From Poronia punctata (Eukaryota; Ascomycota; Sordariomycetes; Xylariales; Xylariaceae): a DNA stretch of 38,750 bases. The notes under the pieces were generated by a model. The model was not told the DNA's origin, made no database searches, and was given only the letters and a program-made list of their open reading frames with translations. A program made the position numbers and the translations under genes. The stretch lies in contig MU401675.1 of the NCBI GenBank assembly GCA_022579005.1, positions 1 through 38,750 of the forward strand, in the 5' to 3' direction. This document shows, in pieces, positions 1 to 12,404 of the stretch (its first letter is position 1; each line of letters starts with the position of its first letter).

Positions 1-3000
1 AAGTATAAAAATTATTTAAAACTATAAGCAAAGCTTAATTTAGCTATTATAAGCTATATATATTAAAAAAATATATAAGTTAAGTAACTTTTTAAACAAA
101 ATACTATTAACTTTTATAAAATTTATTAAGCTGCTTTTATATAAAAAAACTACTACTTATTAAAAAGTTTGTTACTATTAACGCAAAATTAAATTAATTA
201 TATATATTATAGTTATTACTAAACTAAATATTACTTTTACTACGTTATAGCTTTTATAATTTAATAACAACCCTTTTTTTACTTACTATATTGCTGCTAA
301 CTAAGTATTAAACTATTTTTAAGTAAATTAACGCTTTACTTTATAGTTTAAAAACAAAAATAAGCTTAAAATAGCTAGTAATTTATTATTTACTAATAAC
401 ACTATTAATTAAAAAAGCTTATAAGCATATATAATGCTTTTTTTTAGTAGACTTATTAATTAAAAAGCAAATAAACAAAATATTGTTATTATTTTTATAA
501 TTAAAGCTAAGCTTTTTATATTAGCTTAGGCTATAAAAAAAGCTATGTTTATTAGCTAGCTTATTAACAAGCTTAGCATTAATTTAAAATAAAAACATAT
601 TATTATTTAGTATAATAACTAGCAAACTATTAGTTTAGTAAATAAAAATATTATAATACTTAAAACAAAATTATAGCACGTTAATATATATAATTACTAG
701 TTACGTTAAAAAGTAATTAATAAAATGCTTTAAGTAGTTTATATACTAATAGATTTAATAATAGCAAATAGTTTTATAAAGTCCTTAGCACAAAACAAGT
801 AAGCAAGCTTTTTATAACAAATTAATTTAGTTAACATTAAAGCTATTTAAATTAAAATTAACTAGCTTATTACTATAAAAGTATAAAAAAATTAAGAAAA
901 TAAATTAAAACAATTTAAAACACTATAACTATTACTATAAAAGCTATAATACTATAAAATAAAAGTGTTATTTACAGCTACAAAATAAACTAGTATATTA
1001 GCCTATTTTAAAAGAGTATATTAAATTTAACAAGTTATAAAATAATAAAAATTAATATAATACTTATATAGTAAAAGTTATATAGCTATAATAAAAACTA
1101 CTATAAAGAAAAAGGTCCTTTTATAAAAGGTTTTTCCCTACTTATTTAGTATATGCAGATTTTGTAAAAAAAAAAAGTTTAACCTCCTTACGCATAAATT
1201 AATTAATATATGCAATTTAGCCATTTATGCTAGTTCTAACAAGTTGTACTTATTAATATAAAAAAAAGTAGTAAGCTAACTATAAAACTAAACTAATAAC
1301 GCGTAAAAGTATTTTTTTTAGTAAATAAGTTTAGTAAAAAATTATTAAATAGTAGCGTTAAAAAAGAAATACTAATAAAAAAATTAATATTTTAATTAAA
1401 ACATATAAAAATGCGTTTTTTATTATTTTATAAACAAAAAATTAATATAGTATAAAGTATATAAAATAAAAGATTATAAATATTAATTAAAAAGTACTAA
1501 AAAAAAACGCAATAGTAGCTATTAAAAAAACAACGCAAATTTAAAAAAAGCTATTAAGCTAAACTATATAGTATATAATACTAAAAGGTAATAAGCTATT
1601 AAAACTGCTAAAAATAACAAAAGATATTATAGCGCAAAAAAAAAAAAAAGCATAAAATAAACTTAATTAATTTTTAGTAGCAGCATAAAAAAGAACTTTA
1701 AATTTTTTGCTATATAAAAAAAAAGAAAAGTAGTAAAAAAAAAAAAAAAAAAAAAAATAAGCAGCAAAAAATAAAAAGTTTTTATATATTAATAGCTAAT
1801 TATATAAAATTAGCGTTTATAACTAATAATAGCAATTATAAAAGTTGCACTTTTTTTACTTTTTTAGCAATATATAATAGCTACTTTTATTAGCTATATT
1901 TACTAATTTTAACTATATTTTTTAATTATAATTTTACTATATATAAAAAATTACTTAATAGCTACTAAGTAATTACTTTTTTACTTATATTAATACTAGC
2001 AATATTATATATATACTTATAATTATTATAATAAACTTAAAACTAAATCTATACTTTAGTATAAAAAAAAGTTATAACTTAAAAACAAAAAAAAAAGTAT
2101 AAAAGTATAAATATTTATTTAATTTTATTTTAATTTTTTAAAAGTTATTTTTAACAAACTAACCTTTTTATATAAAAATAAAAAAAATATATTTATTTTA
2201 TATATATAAAAAATAAACGTTTTTATATAAAAAAAAAAATTTTAGTATTAAAATATTAGTAACAATACTATAGCTAAAAACGCAGCTTAAGCTGCTAAAG
2301 CTACAAAAGTTAAGCTAACCTAACTAAGTAAATAAAATATATATTAGCTATATAGTAGCTAACTTATAGCTTAAATACTAGCAAAGTTTTTTTAGCTATT
2401 TTAATTTTAATTAAATTAGTTAGCTTTGTACAAAGACAATATAAAAAAAAATTATGCTTTAGCTATAATTCCTAACTTAAAACTTAAAAAATTATATAAA
2501 ACTAATTTAAAAAATAAAATTTATTATTATTTGTTTTATATATTGTTTATTGCTTTATTTTTTTATTTTATAAAAAAACAAAGTTTTTAGCTACGTATAT
2601 TTATTGTACGTACAAAAAACAAAGTACTCCTTGTTTTTTAGTAAAGAAACTAACAATATAATATAATAAAATTAGCAGTTAAAAAGCTAGTTTAACATTT
2701 AAAGTGCTTTAATAAGTTATTTATAAAGTTTATATAATTTATATTTATTACTAGTAATAAAAAACTTTTAATTAATAAGTTAAATAACTTTTTAAAAGCT
2801 TTTAAAAGTAGTATAATAAGTAGCAATTTAAGTTTAGTATTATAAAAAGCTATACTAGCTTTTAAAGCTATATAGTTAATAAGTAAAGTAGTTATATAGC
2901 TTTACTAATAGTATTAACTTAGTTAAAAAGTATTAACTAAATAAAATTAGCTTTATTAAAAAAATAAAAAATAAAAAAGCTTATTATTAAAAGCTATAGC

Positions 3001-5040
3001 TATATTAATTAACTTTAGCTTTATTACTATATTATTAACTAAATTGCTAATATTAAATAAAGTTACTTTTTGCTTTTTATAGCGTTTAAGTGCTTATAAA
3101 AGCTTTATTTTAGCAATTATAGCCTTTATAACTTTATTACTACTTTTACTAGCAATAGTAGCCTACTAGTTTTTAATAGTAATAAAGCTTATATTATAAG
3201 CTATATAAAGTTAATAATACTTATTTAACAAAGTTACTAATAGCGTTTTTTTAGTAATTATGCTTTAATAAATTGCTATAAACTATATTTTTATATTAAT
3301 ATTATTAACATAATAATAAAATAAACTTTTAATATAGTAAAATAAAACCTTTTTATTAACATAATTATAGCATTTTAAGCTAAGTTAGTATTATAAGTAC
3401 TTAGCTAAGTTTTAATAAGCTTTTTAGCTAAGTAAAAAAGTTTTTAATAAAACTTTTTATAGCATAATAAAATAATATTATATAAGCTTTTTTTTTATAG
3501 CTTAACTTAAAAAAATAAAGTATATAATAAAATAAAAAGCTTAAAAGCAAAATTTAGTATAAAAATATTTTAATTTTAATAAAAAATAAGTATAGCTAGC
3601 AATAAATTTTTATAGCAAAGTTGCTTTAATATTATTAATATTTTTTAAAAATAACTTATAATATATTAGTTAACCTAGTTAAAAACAATATATATTTATA
3701 TAATATATATAAAAAGTATATTATATACTATTTTATATAAAAATATAATAAAAATTTATATATTTTTTATACTTTTGCAAACATTAGTATTCTAGCTAAT
3801 ATAAGCACTATAAGCGCAGCTATTATAAGCACTTCTTTTAAAGTTAACTTAAAAAAATAAGTAATAAAAAAAAATGCTATTATTTTTGCCTTTACTTATA
3901 ATTATTATTATAATAGCTTTGCTATTAATATTACTAAGTTTAATATAAATATAAAGTAATAAAGTAGTTAAATATAAAGCTACTAGCTATATAGCACTTT
4001 ATTAGCTTACTTTAACCTTTATATAAATAAGTTTAAAAGTAAAGCAGCTACTAAAAATATTATTAACATATATATTAACTTTAATAAATATATTATTATA
4101 GTTTTTTTTATTACTAAAGTAATTTTAATAAACTTAAAATTTAAAGTTTAAAGCGTTACTTATAATAATAAGTGCTTTTTTTTAAAAAAAAATATAAAAT
4201 TTGCTTACTTTTCCTTTAATTAATAACTTTATAGTGCTTAAAAAATTAACTTTTAAAAAATATAGTAAAAGCTTTACTAAGCTTAAAAAAATAAAGTTAA
4301 TAAAGCTATTAGCAGCTTTAAAATTAAAGCTTTTAGTATTTTTATTTATAAAAGCTACTTTATTAGCTAAAAGGCTTAAAAGGCCTAGTAAAAGTAATTA
4401 TAATACTAATAAATTAAAAAAGCTTTTAAATTTATTAAGCAAAATAACTAGCAAAGTAATAAAAGATAATTTGCGCGTTTTTATTATTTTTAAAGCCTTA
4501 GCAAGCTTTTTAGTTTATTTTTTTTAGCTAGCAAGCTAGCAGCGTAAAGCTTTAGCTTTAGCTTTAGCTTTAGCTTTAGCTATAGCTATATTTAAAGTTA
4601 TTTTATAAAATAATATTATAATTTTTTTATTAGCAAAATTATTAAATTAAATAACTATTAATTTAAACTTTATATAGCTAAGTTAATGCTTTTTAAGCTA
4701 ACTTAGCTAGCCTTTATGCTATAAAATTAATTACTAAAGTTTAATTAGTAATAAAAGTACTAATAAAAATAGCAATAAAAGTATAGCAAACGTTATTAGC
4801 AATACTTTTAGTATTTTTATATATAAAATTAGCTTTTTATATAATTTTAATAGTAATTAAGCTGCTTTAGCAGCATTTAAAGTAGCTAAGGCTGCTTTTA
4901 TACATTTCCTAGCTATAACCTTTAAAAAAACACTATTTTAAGCAGTTATATAGCTTTAAAAAACGCAAAATTTAGTTAAAAATAGTAAAAAATGTAAAAA
5001 AATAAAAAATAAAAAAAGTAAGGTAGTTAAAAAAAACAGT
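1..5040. other. AT-rich, RIP-like gene-free block
   Basis: The block is almost entirely A and T, with dense TA steps and stop codons in every frame. I see no gene in it. The longest open frame (4201-4527, +) starts at TTG and is low-complexity Lys/Leu, as expected from AT-rich noise. A hand count over bases 1-240 and 3001-3240 gives 47 C residues, of which 37 are followed by T, 6 by A, 2 by C and 2 by G. This fits heavy C-to-T mutation of repeated DNA (RIP) that spared CpT. The original element is no longer recognisable. The block could be a decayed transposon cluster, a pericentromeric or subtelomeric AT isochore, or the contig start in such a region. Confidence 0.85.
4549..4580. repeat. (GCTTTA)5 hexanucleotide repeat
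   Basis: Five perfect GCTTTA units plus GC lie inside the AT-rich block, followed by two GCTATA-like units. It is a simple tandem repeat that keeps its GC dinucleotides in an otherwise C-poor context. It is not the fungal telomere unit TTAGGG. Confidence 0.9.
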
Positions 5041-8000
5041 ACACTGCAAATTAGCGTAGTGTAGCTCCACCAACACCGCGCTTTAAAGCGACTGTACATA
5101 TTTAGAACCCTACCTTGGTATAGGTACCTATTTGGTCAGAAATTTTGGAGGCAGCTTTCCTGATCGTTGCGCCGGCAGTTTGGGTACTGGTTGTGGTCGT
5201 CTCTTTAACAAGCTGCCACGCTGCATGGCTGCATACATGTAGTTTTAGTAGGTACATAGATAACAAGAGGTACCAAATATCCCGAGATGGTCCCAACGTT
5301 GCTAAATTAGTCGCGTGGCATTAGTGGGAACCAGCCGTGGGATTAGACTGGTAGACGTCCATGTGTTGCAGGCACGTGCAACGTCGTACCTTCTCTCCTC
5401 TGCTCCCCTCCCTTATCACTTTCGATACCTAGCGCAAGGTGGCACACCGATACTCTGTTATAATCATGGCAATGTGGTCTTTTTCTCTGGTAACTCCTAG
5501 GTAGGAGACCAGAATTGAGACCTTCGACCACTGCATGTCGAGTGGCACCGTGGACCCCGGTCATTACAAACATGCAGGCGCCCGCCACCCTCTCTACTCA
5601 CCCGGTCTGAGAGGTGAAAGAGATTGACTATATTACTCTACAATCCCTTGTTTGAACTCGGCCAACCGACTCTTGTAGGGTGAACGGTCAAGTCCGCGTA
5701 CGTGTTACGACAATGAGGCAAATTGCAATGTTCTGTTTGCAGGGGAATAAGCCACCACCGAATTGCCCGGGAATTTATGTGGACAAGGCAAGAGGAGCAA
5801 GACGGTGGTCCTTTCCTTCTTCTCATCTTCACGCTATTCTACCTATCATATTTGCTTCCAGACCCAGCCCTGTAACCACGACGAGCAATATGAACGAGAT
5901 ATTCGATGGCGGTAGCATCATATTGCGGCGAGTAACTCGGAAGACTCGTCCAGTCCCAGGCAAAATATCTACCTTTACCCTGTCTTGCAAAGTCTACCCA
6001 CTAAAGATACTGAGGTCGGAGTCCACAGCATATATTGCCCGCTCAAGCTGGTAATTCAGGCCCAACTTGGAGGAATAATCAAGCCAACTTTGAGGAACGG
6101 AGATCGGCAACATTATCCCAATCCTTGCTTTTTACTGGCCGTATCGGAGTCGCTAGACACTCAGCTTTCTACACCTTCTAGAGACTCTTTGCTGAGAAGG
6201 CTTGCATACCTACTTAGAACCCTACAAACCGAAGAAGCTACGAATGAGATCCATCGTCCAAGTCAGCAGTGACGCGGGAAGTCCAACGTCCGGAATGTGG
6301 CCTAGCACCGAAGTGCACTGGATGTCCCAACCCATACTGCCTTTCAGATCGAATCCAAGTCCGCACATAGCCAGAGCTTCGACGAGGAAAGGGGCAATCG
6401 ATCTCTGGCAATGAACAATCTTCGAGCGCCAGTTCGTAGGATGTATTACCCGGGGTCTTCACTAGCCAGGGGGCTAGATCGCTGTGACATGTTCCGAGCG
6501 GCAGTTGGCTACAGCAACTAGCCACGCCAGTAGACACCACTGCGGGCTGCCTGTTATATTGCCCTTCACATATCAACATCCAACAGTTGGAGCATTCGGT
6601 CCCCATCGCAATATATGCAGCTCCAAACGGAGAGACAGGAATGAGCCGGTGTGGCAACCAAATCTGTCCACCTTCATGTCTGCCTAGACGAGTTTCTATC
6701 AAGATTAGGAATATGTTCTCTAGGAAGTCCGGTACGTATATTACGATGAAAAAATGCTACGGGAAGCCTGGGAATGGCTCACACTTTTATCATCGGAGGG
6801 GGTCCAACTCATAGGCAAGCCCAATAGATTACCAAATTTTCTATGTTTGAAAGAAATCTAATCTCTTGCTTGACCCTTACTTAAGTACTACCTGCTAATA
6901 GTGAATGAAGGATGATGGGGTCCCAACGCGTTTCAAAGGGCCATACCCAATTACGCCCCAGTATAGGCTCTCGTATACCGGTATCAACTTAAACCATCAA
7001 AGGCGATTCTCTGTGTAAGTAGCTAACCACCCGAGTAGGGTCAACCTTGCCCGGTGGGTTAACACTGGGCAAGCCTCATAGTTACCTACTGTGACCTTTC
7101 TCTTTGGTGGCCGATGTTTAGTCATATACATTCTAAACAGGAATGTAATAAACAGTATGTGGCCTAGAAGGTAGATATGAGATATTGCGGGCTATGTTAA
7201 AATAAGAGATTTGAGTTGTTAACTTGTACTTGTAAACCTATATGGGGTCCTATCTCCTGCATGTGGACAATTTACACGGAACTTTTGCTTGACTTATTTA
7301 ACCTAGGCCACATGCGTGCTATCATGATCAATATATACAAAGTCAAGGAGGTAGGTAACTTTATCTTAAATCTCTGACCAATCTGAGGCTAAGGCTGTTT
7401 ATTTGTAGGTTATATGTACCTAAATAATGTACACACTTGATGTACATAATGCAGTGTACTTGTAGGCAATTATCCTGTAATAAAAGGGTAGGTTCTACCC
7501 CACGCATTTACATGCACCACTGACCAGCAAGAAGGCACCGGTAAGGGTCCAGGGACGGTAGTTTTGGCAGTGACTAACAAAGGTAATGCTGTCTACCAAT
7601 ATTCAAATAGAGTACCGACTTTGTAGAATACCTTGAGTGCCTTTGGGCTACAGCCGAGGACCTCTGACAGGACTGTGAGATGATGCGATTTGCAAGACCT
7701 AATTACAAGTACCTCTATACCATATTATTATCTTGCAGGTTCTTAAGGTATCCCATCCGGGATAGTCCGCACAATGACTAAGTTATTAATCTAACCATAT
7801 TTGGGATAGGACTGGACCTGCATTTAGGCAAGGTGGGGCTTGTTAGAACTTTCTTTGGCCTTTCCTCAGCGCCTCCTCAGACCATCCTTCTCTGTTTGGG
7901 TCTTTGTGCCGCGTTTCTCTTCACTTGTGTTGTCAGGTGTCGTGCCGTGGGTGTTCCTGTCCTGACCTTCTGGGTTTACCTCAAGTTACACACCTTGAAA

Positions 8001-8788
8001 TACACATTTTGCCTTATGCCTGCTCAATCACATCCCTAGCCGTGCTAGCCTTGCCGTTCCCGACCTACATACCCAATCTAGCATGTGTTGTAGGTAGGCA
8101 CTTCCCTCAGTACACCTACCAATGTACTTTTCTTCCATTGTATGCACTTTACTTACTCGTACCTTATTCAAGCATTTGTTTGCTTGTTCCAGTGGACCTA
8201 GTCTAGATAGTATACACATACTCTTCCATTCTTTCGTCCACAAAATACTACTCACGCACGCACCTACTTGAAGGAAATGATTCCTTTCAGATCGCTTGCA
8301 AACACTCTGTACTCTTAAAATTGACCTTTATACCCCTGCTAGCATGCACAATTAGCCAAGTCGCATCACTCATGACGATCACCTGTTAAGGTCCGAAAGA
8401 AAACGAGCCCGACATCATCAGATCCTTTTGATTAGCATATTTGAGCTTCTCACTTGTACATCGCCCGATTTGCCCTTCTGTGTCGCAAGGACGGACTCTG
8501 ATAAGGCTCGCTGTCAAGGGCGAATTTTGCTACTCCTGCCAGTCTGTTGCCCGCATCCAGGTCACCATCTATATTTTCGCGACTCGAAAAGCCCAGACTC
8601 CGGCATCCCTCTTCTACGACCGACTTCCTCAAACCGCTTCCCCGCGCGCTGACACCCGAACCCACATGCCTCGGAGCGCATGCTTTCGCTTCAACGACAG
8701 CGCCCTCTCTGTACCGCGTCCAGCTCAGTGCTCGCGACCGATCGCTGAAATTACGCGCCGCCTTGGCGGAAGGGGGATTTGATACAGC
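5041..8788. other. Intergenic region between AT block and Med14
   Basis: Base composition jumps to ordinary levels near 5041. I see no gene with support here. Open frames at 5343-6702 on both strands are short and overlap one another; the longest, 6238-6702 on the minus strand, opens at TTG. They may be remnants of a decayed gene. 6831-8427 holds AT-leaning DNA with many TAGGTA/TACCTA words and nothing gene-like. About 8430-8788 is pyrimidine-rich and probably holds the Med14 promoter and 5' leader. Confidence 0.6.
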
Positions 8789-11700
8789 ATGCCAGGTGTT
8801 GTCATGATGGACAACGGCGCCGTCCCCTCGCAGTCTACAAACCACAGCCGCGACAATGGTCCGCTCATCAACGGCGACCGGAATAGTCAGGATGGGTATG
8901 CTACCCATGGAGGAGATCAGGGCGGGACCAGTGCAAATGCTGGGGTCAACGGAAATGGCTCACGGCCTCCTGTCTCCCGTATGAATGATCTCCCCGACGA
9001 GATCCAACATATCACCGAGGGCTTTGTACCCCTGAATCTTCTTATCTCCCGCTTAGCCCAGCAAACCCATAACCAACTGGCTGATGAGGTCATGACTCTG
9101 GCTAAAATGCCCCCGCCGGCCTCTATAATGAATGGGAATACTGCAAATGGAGACAGCCCGCAAGACGATAATTCACTGGAGAATCTTAATAAGAAGGGTC
9201 GGCTGCTGAATTTCGTACAAGAAAGGCACGGCGAATGGGTCAAGGCTCTCGTAATCTGTAACTGGGGCCGCAAAGCTGAACCAGTCAGCAAGCTGATTGA
9301 CTTGATGCACCATATCAACAAGACGCGATCCATATATAACACGTCTCTCGACTACATGATCAATATCAAAAGAGACCTTACGTTTGCCCGAATACCAAAT
9401 CCCGACCTGAACACGGCCTTGCAGGTTCTTTCTACCGGCCAGACACCATGGATGCCCGACTTGAACTATCTTCCGCCACCCCCGATGACGGAAGAGGAAC
9501 AGATGCAGTGGATCGAAAACCTTAACACGGTGCTCTCCATCCGGCTCAATCTCGAGGAACACGAGAATATACCGGCGCAGTTTCGGGATTTCCATATCGG
9601 CTCTGGGCGGGTAACGTTTAAAGTACCTGGCGAATTCGAAGTGGACCTCACAGTCGCCGACGAAGATCCCAAGGCACAGTTTTGGTTCCTAGACTTCCGA
9701 TTTGCGTTCCAACCAGCGCCCAGCGAACTGTCTGACCGCTTAAAAAATGCTATTGAATTCAAAGTCAACGAAACGCTCGCGAATGAGGGTTTGCTAGGGT
9801 GTTATAAATTCCTTCATGAGTTTGTGTTGACGCATAAAATAACAGAGTATGCCCGTCAAGCAGGAGAACTGGGCAGGGGTCGCTGGGCCGGAATGGTGGC
9901 AGTCGAGAGACTGAGACGTTCACTGGCAATACACTATTGGTCAGGCCGCCAACCCCACGACGGCCCTCAAAGCTACGTCATCATAGGGGTTTCGAGTGGT
10001 AGGAAGGCTCGCTCGGCGACTGATCAGAATATCACTAGCCGCTTGTGCCTGCGTTGGTTCCGAGATGGTGTTGAAGTCAAGGGCGCCGACTTCCCTTTGA
10101 ACCAGGCCAGTATTTCTACCGAAGCGCTATTACAACAAGTCGCCGGGAAGCATATCGAACACATCTTGACCACGTTCCACACCACGCTCAAGTTGCAAGG
10201 TAGATTTGCTAGGAACGAAGCCAGTCTCGCAGTGAACATGGTGGATGACGATCCCGGACGGTCCGAGTTGAGGATACAACTTACTCGCGAGCACTTTTTA
10301 ACGATGACGATTGCGCCCATCACAGGCGCATTCGTTACTAAGCCTCAGTTTAGGGGCCATTTCGACCTACAAGGCCAACTCAACAAGGATGTCAGGAGAC
10401 CGATTGCCGAGCAAGTGGCTCTCTTGGAGAAGTTTAGGTGCCACCTTGTCGAGGACGAGCTTCATAGGCGCGGGAAGGGCAGTGGCTGGACCCTCTGCAA
10501 TCCTCATCCCGCCAAGTATGACGAGGCCAAACAGTTCCTCGGTACCAGGGGAAGCTATGTAATCACGTGGCTGAGGCATCGTGGGCTTCCTGATAACTGG
10601 TACATCATGCTGGGCCAGAGTCTGAGCGGGGATCAGTGGTGGTTAACTCAAGTGTAGGTTTCTGCATTCGCCGCTGCTAGACATAAATCAGGGCGCGCTA
10701 ACTTGAAAACATTGTAGTAGCCAAAGTTCGGGGAATGCCCGAGTCGCAACCCACGCCCGCCTGCCACTCATCCCCAGCATGCCACGATATTCGGATCGGT
10801 TTTTTGTCGAACTGACCTTCTTCAGCAGCGCCATCATGTCCCAGATAGCCATTTTGGAAGCTATGCACAAGGAGAGAATCAAATACGTGGCACAACAGAG
10901 GATTAATCCAGCGCTCCCTCCTAACATAAAGGTGCCCTCTATCCATGTCCGACTGTCCGACATACTCGGCCGGCAATACCCGAAAGAGGAGAGCAAAAAG
11001 ATGGCGTCATGGGCCCTCGACTTTGTAGAGATCAACCTTAAGGATGTTGAGAGTCGGACCCCGCGGCCACTAGGAGGAGCTATTACCGAGCCAGGATTGG
11101 GCAGGAACGACGAATCGAAAGCAGCAGAAGCAGCAGAAGCAGCAGAAGCAGCAGAAGCAGCAGAAGCAGAGAAGCCTCGGCTTAATATGGTGGTGGACGC
11201 ACGCGTCAAGGTTGCGGACCCTGCCCGGTTCGGGCCGCTCAAGGGCAATGTGGAACACGACGTAGCTTTCAACGAATCCATAGGAGTATTTGCCTTCACG
11301 ATTGAGGCAGATGTGGGCAGTTCCATCTTGGATACTCTGGCCCATCGTCTCCAGGCCTTGAGTAGGTTAGCTGGTTGTATCGACGTCATCAGGCGAAGCA
11401 AGCGGGATGTCCAATGCGAAGAAATCACACTCAATAGGATCAAATTCAGCTACACAGACCAGCCCCGGGTGGAGGGGGTGGTAGAACAGCAGCAGCAGAA
11501 GACGGAGCGTTGGACGGCCTCTCTGGACCTTGGAACTGACAAGATGAGGATCATGCTGGGCCCAGGCCGTTGTCAAGTCCAAGCGATGAAGCTCCTCAAC
11601 AAGGTCATCAACTCCAAACAGGGCTTCCACGCCGTGCCATGGGTCTTATCTGTCACGCTACCAATCTATCGAGTATTGGACTCGATTGCTTCTGCCTGGG

Positions 11701-12404
11701 AAGGTCCGGCCCTGAATGACCAAGGTCTTGTCGAGGTAGATCTCATCTCGGTCGACCATTACACTCTCCGATACAGGCCGGGCTCGGCCAAGAGCGACAC
11801 GGCAGAGGCACGTTTGACGCTGCACATAAAGTTGCGGAGCCACAACGATAGGCCGTCGTGGCACGTTTATCGCGAAGAGCTCGGGCCCACTAAGCGGCCC
11901 GATGACGAGTTTCAAAAGATATTGCAAAAAGTCTGGACGTTGGATGGTGGGCCATGGCGATGCGTCAATAGTGGGGTCGTTGCCCCCAACAGCACCGGTG
12001 TCGAAAGTCTCATGAAGGCCACGGATGAAGCGATTCGGCCCTTGGCCATGAAGTCGCCTACACTCTTGAGGCAGCCTCAGCCTAAGCCATCACCTGCAAG
12101 AAACGTTAGTCATAATAATAATAATAACAACAACAACAGGAATACAATAGCAACGGGGGTAGGAGTAGCAGGTGCAGGTGCAAGACCAGGGGCGGCAGCA
12201 GGGGCGGCAGCAGGGGCGGCAGCACCAGCAAATAGGAACCGGCCTATTCCGCAGCCACAACCGCAGCCACGTCTACAGCAGCAGCAGCAACAACAACAAC
12301 AACAACAACAACAACTCCACCAACGCCAACAGAGGCCAGGACAAGGTCAAGGTCAAGGGATGGGGCAGCAAACGGCGCCACTGGTTATATCTCTAGATGA
12401 TTAG
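8789..12404 (+). CDS. med14: Mediator complex subunit 14 (Med14/Rgr1)
   Basis: Backbone subunit of the nuclear Mediator coactivator, which joins the head, middle and tail modules and carries activator signals to RNA polymerase II (known for the family). Exons 8789-10653 and 10718-12404 give 1183 residues. The 64-nt intron opens GTAGGT, ends TAG, has a CTAAC branch site at 10698-10702, and keeps the frame across WWLTQ-V-SQSSG. The ATG at 8789 is fixed by an in-frame TGA at 8780-8782. The conserved N-terminal Med14 region begins near residue 65 (NDLPDEIQHITEGFVPLNLL). The C-terminal tail is low complexity: eight Asn, a Gly/Ala/Pro stretch, thirteen Gln, then a short acidic end (VISLDD). A five-fold Ala-Ala-Glu repeat at residues 757-771 interrupts the better conserved part. 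The gene is slightly longer than usual because of these insertions. Identification rests on family memory of the N-terminal block and the overall layout. Confidence 0.93.
11121..11165 (+). repeat. 9-bp coding repeat, (AAE)5 in Med14
   Basis: Five perfect copies of GCAGCAGAA encode five Ala-Ala-Glu units. All copies are identical at DNA level, which points to recent slippage rather than old selected sequence. Confidence 0.95.
12276..12314 (+). repeat. Polyglutamine tract in Med14 (CAG/CAA)13
   Basis: Four CAG codons are followed by nine CAA codons, giving thirteen Gln in the C-terminal tail of Med14. An eight-Asn run (AAT then AAC codons) lies upstream at 12114-12137. Both are likely to vary in length between strains. 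Confidence 0.95.

Noticed and set aside
4201..4527. 108-codon ORF in the AT block
   Set aside because: It starts at TTG, is Lys/Leu/Ile-rich low complexity, and lies in mutated AT DNA with no homology that I recognise.
5680..6272. Overlapping plus-strand ORFs of 124 and 95 codons
   Set aside because: The first opens at GTG, the two overlap in different frames, and neither shows recognisable content or splice logic.
6238..6702. 154-codon minus-strand ORF with several Cys
   Set aside because: It opens at TTG, other frames are equally open over parts of it, there is no family motif, and possible introns do not give a better model. It could be a gene remnant.
8450..8908. 152-codon minus-strand ORF over the Med14 start
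   Set aside because: It overlaps the Med14 leader and first codons in antisense and has no recognisable domain.
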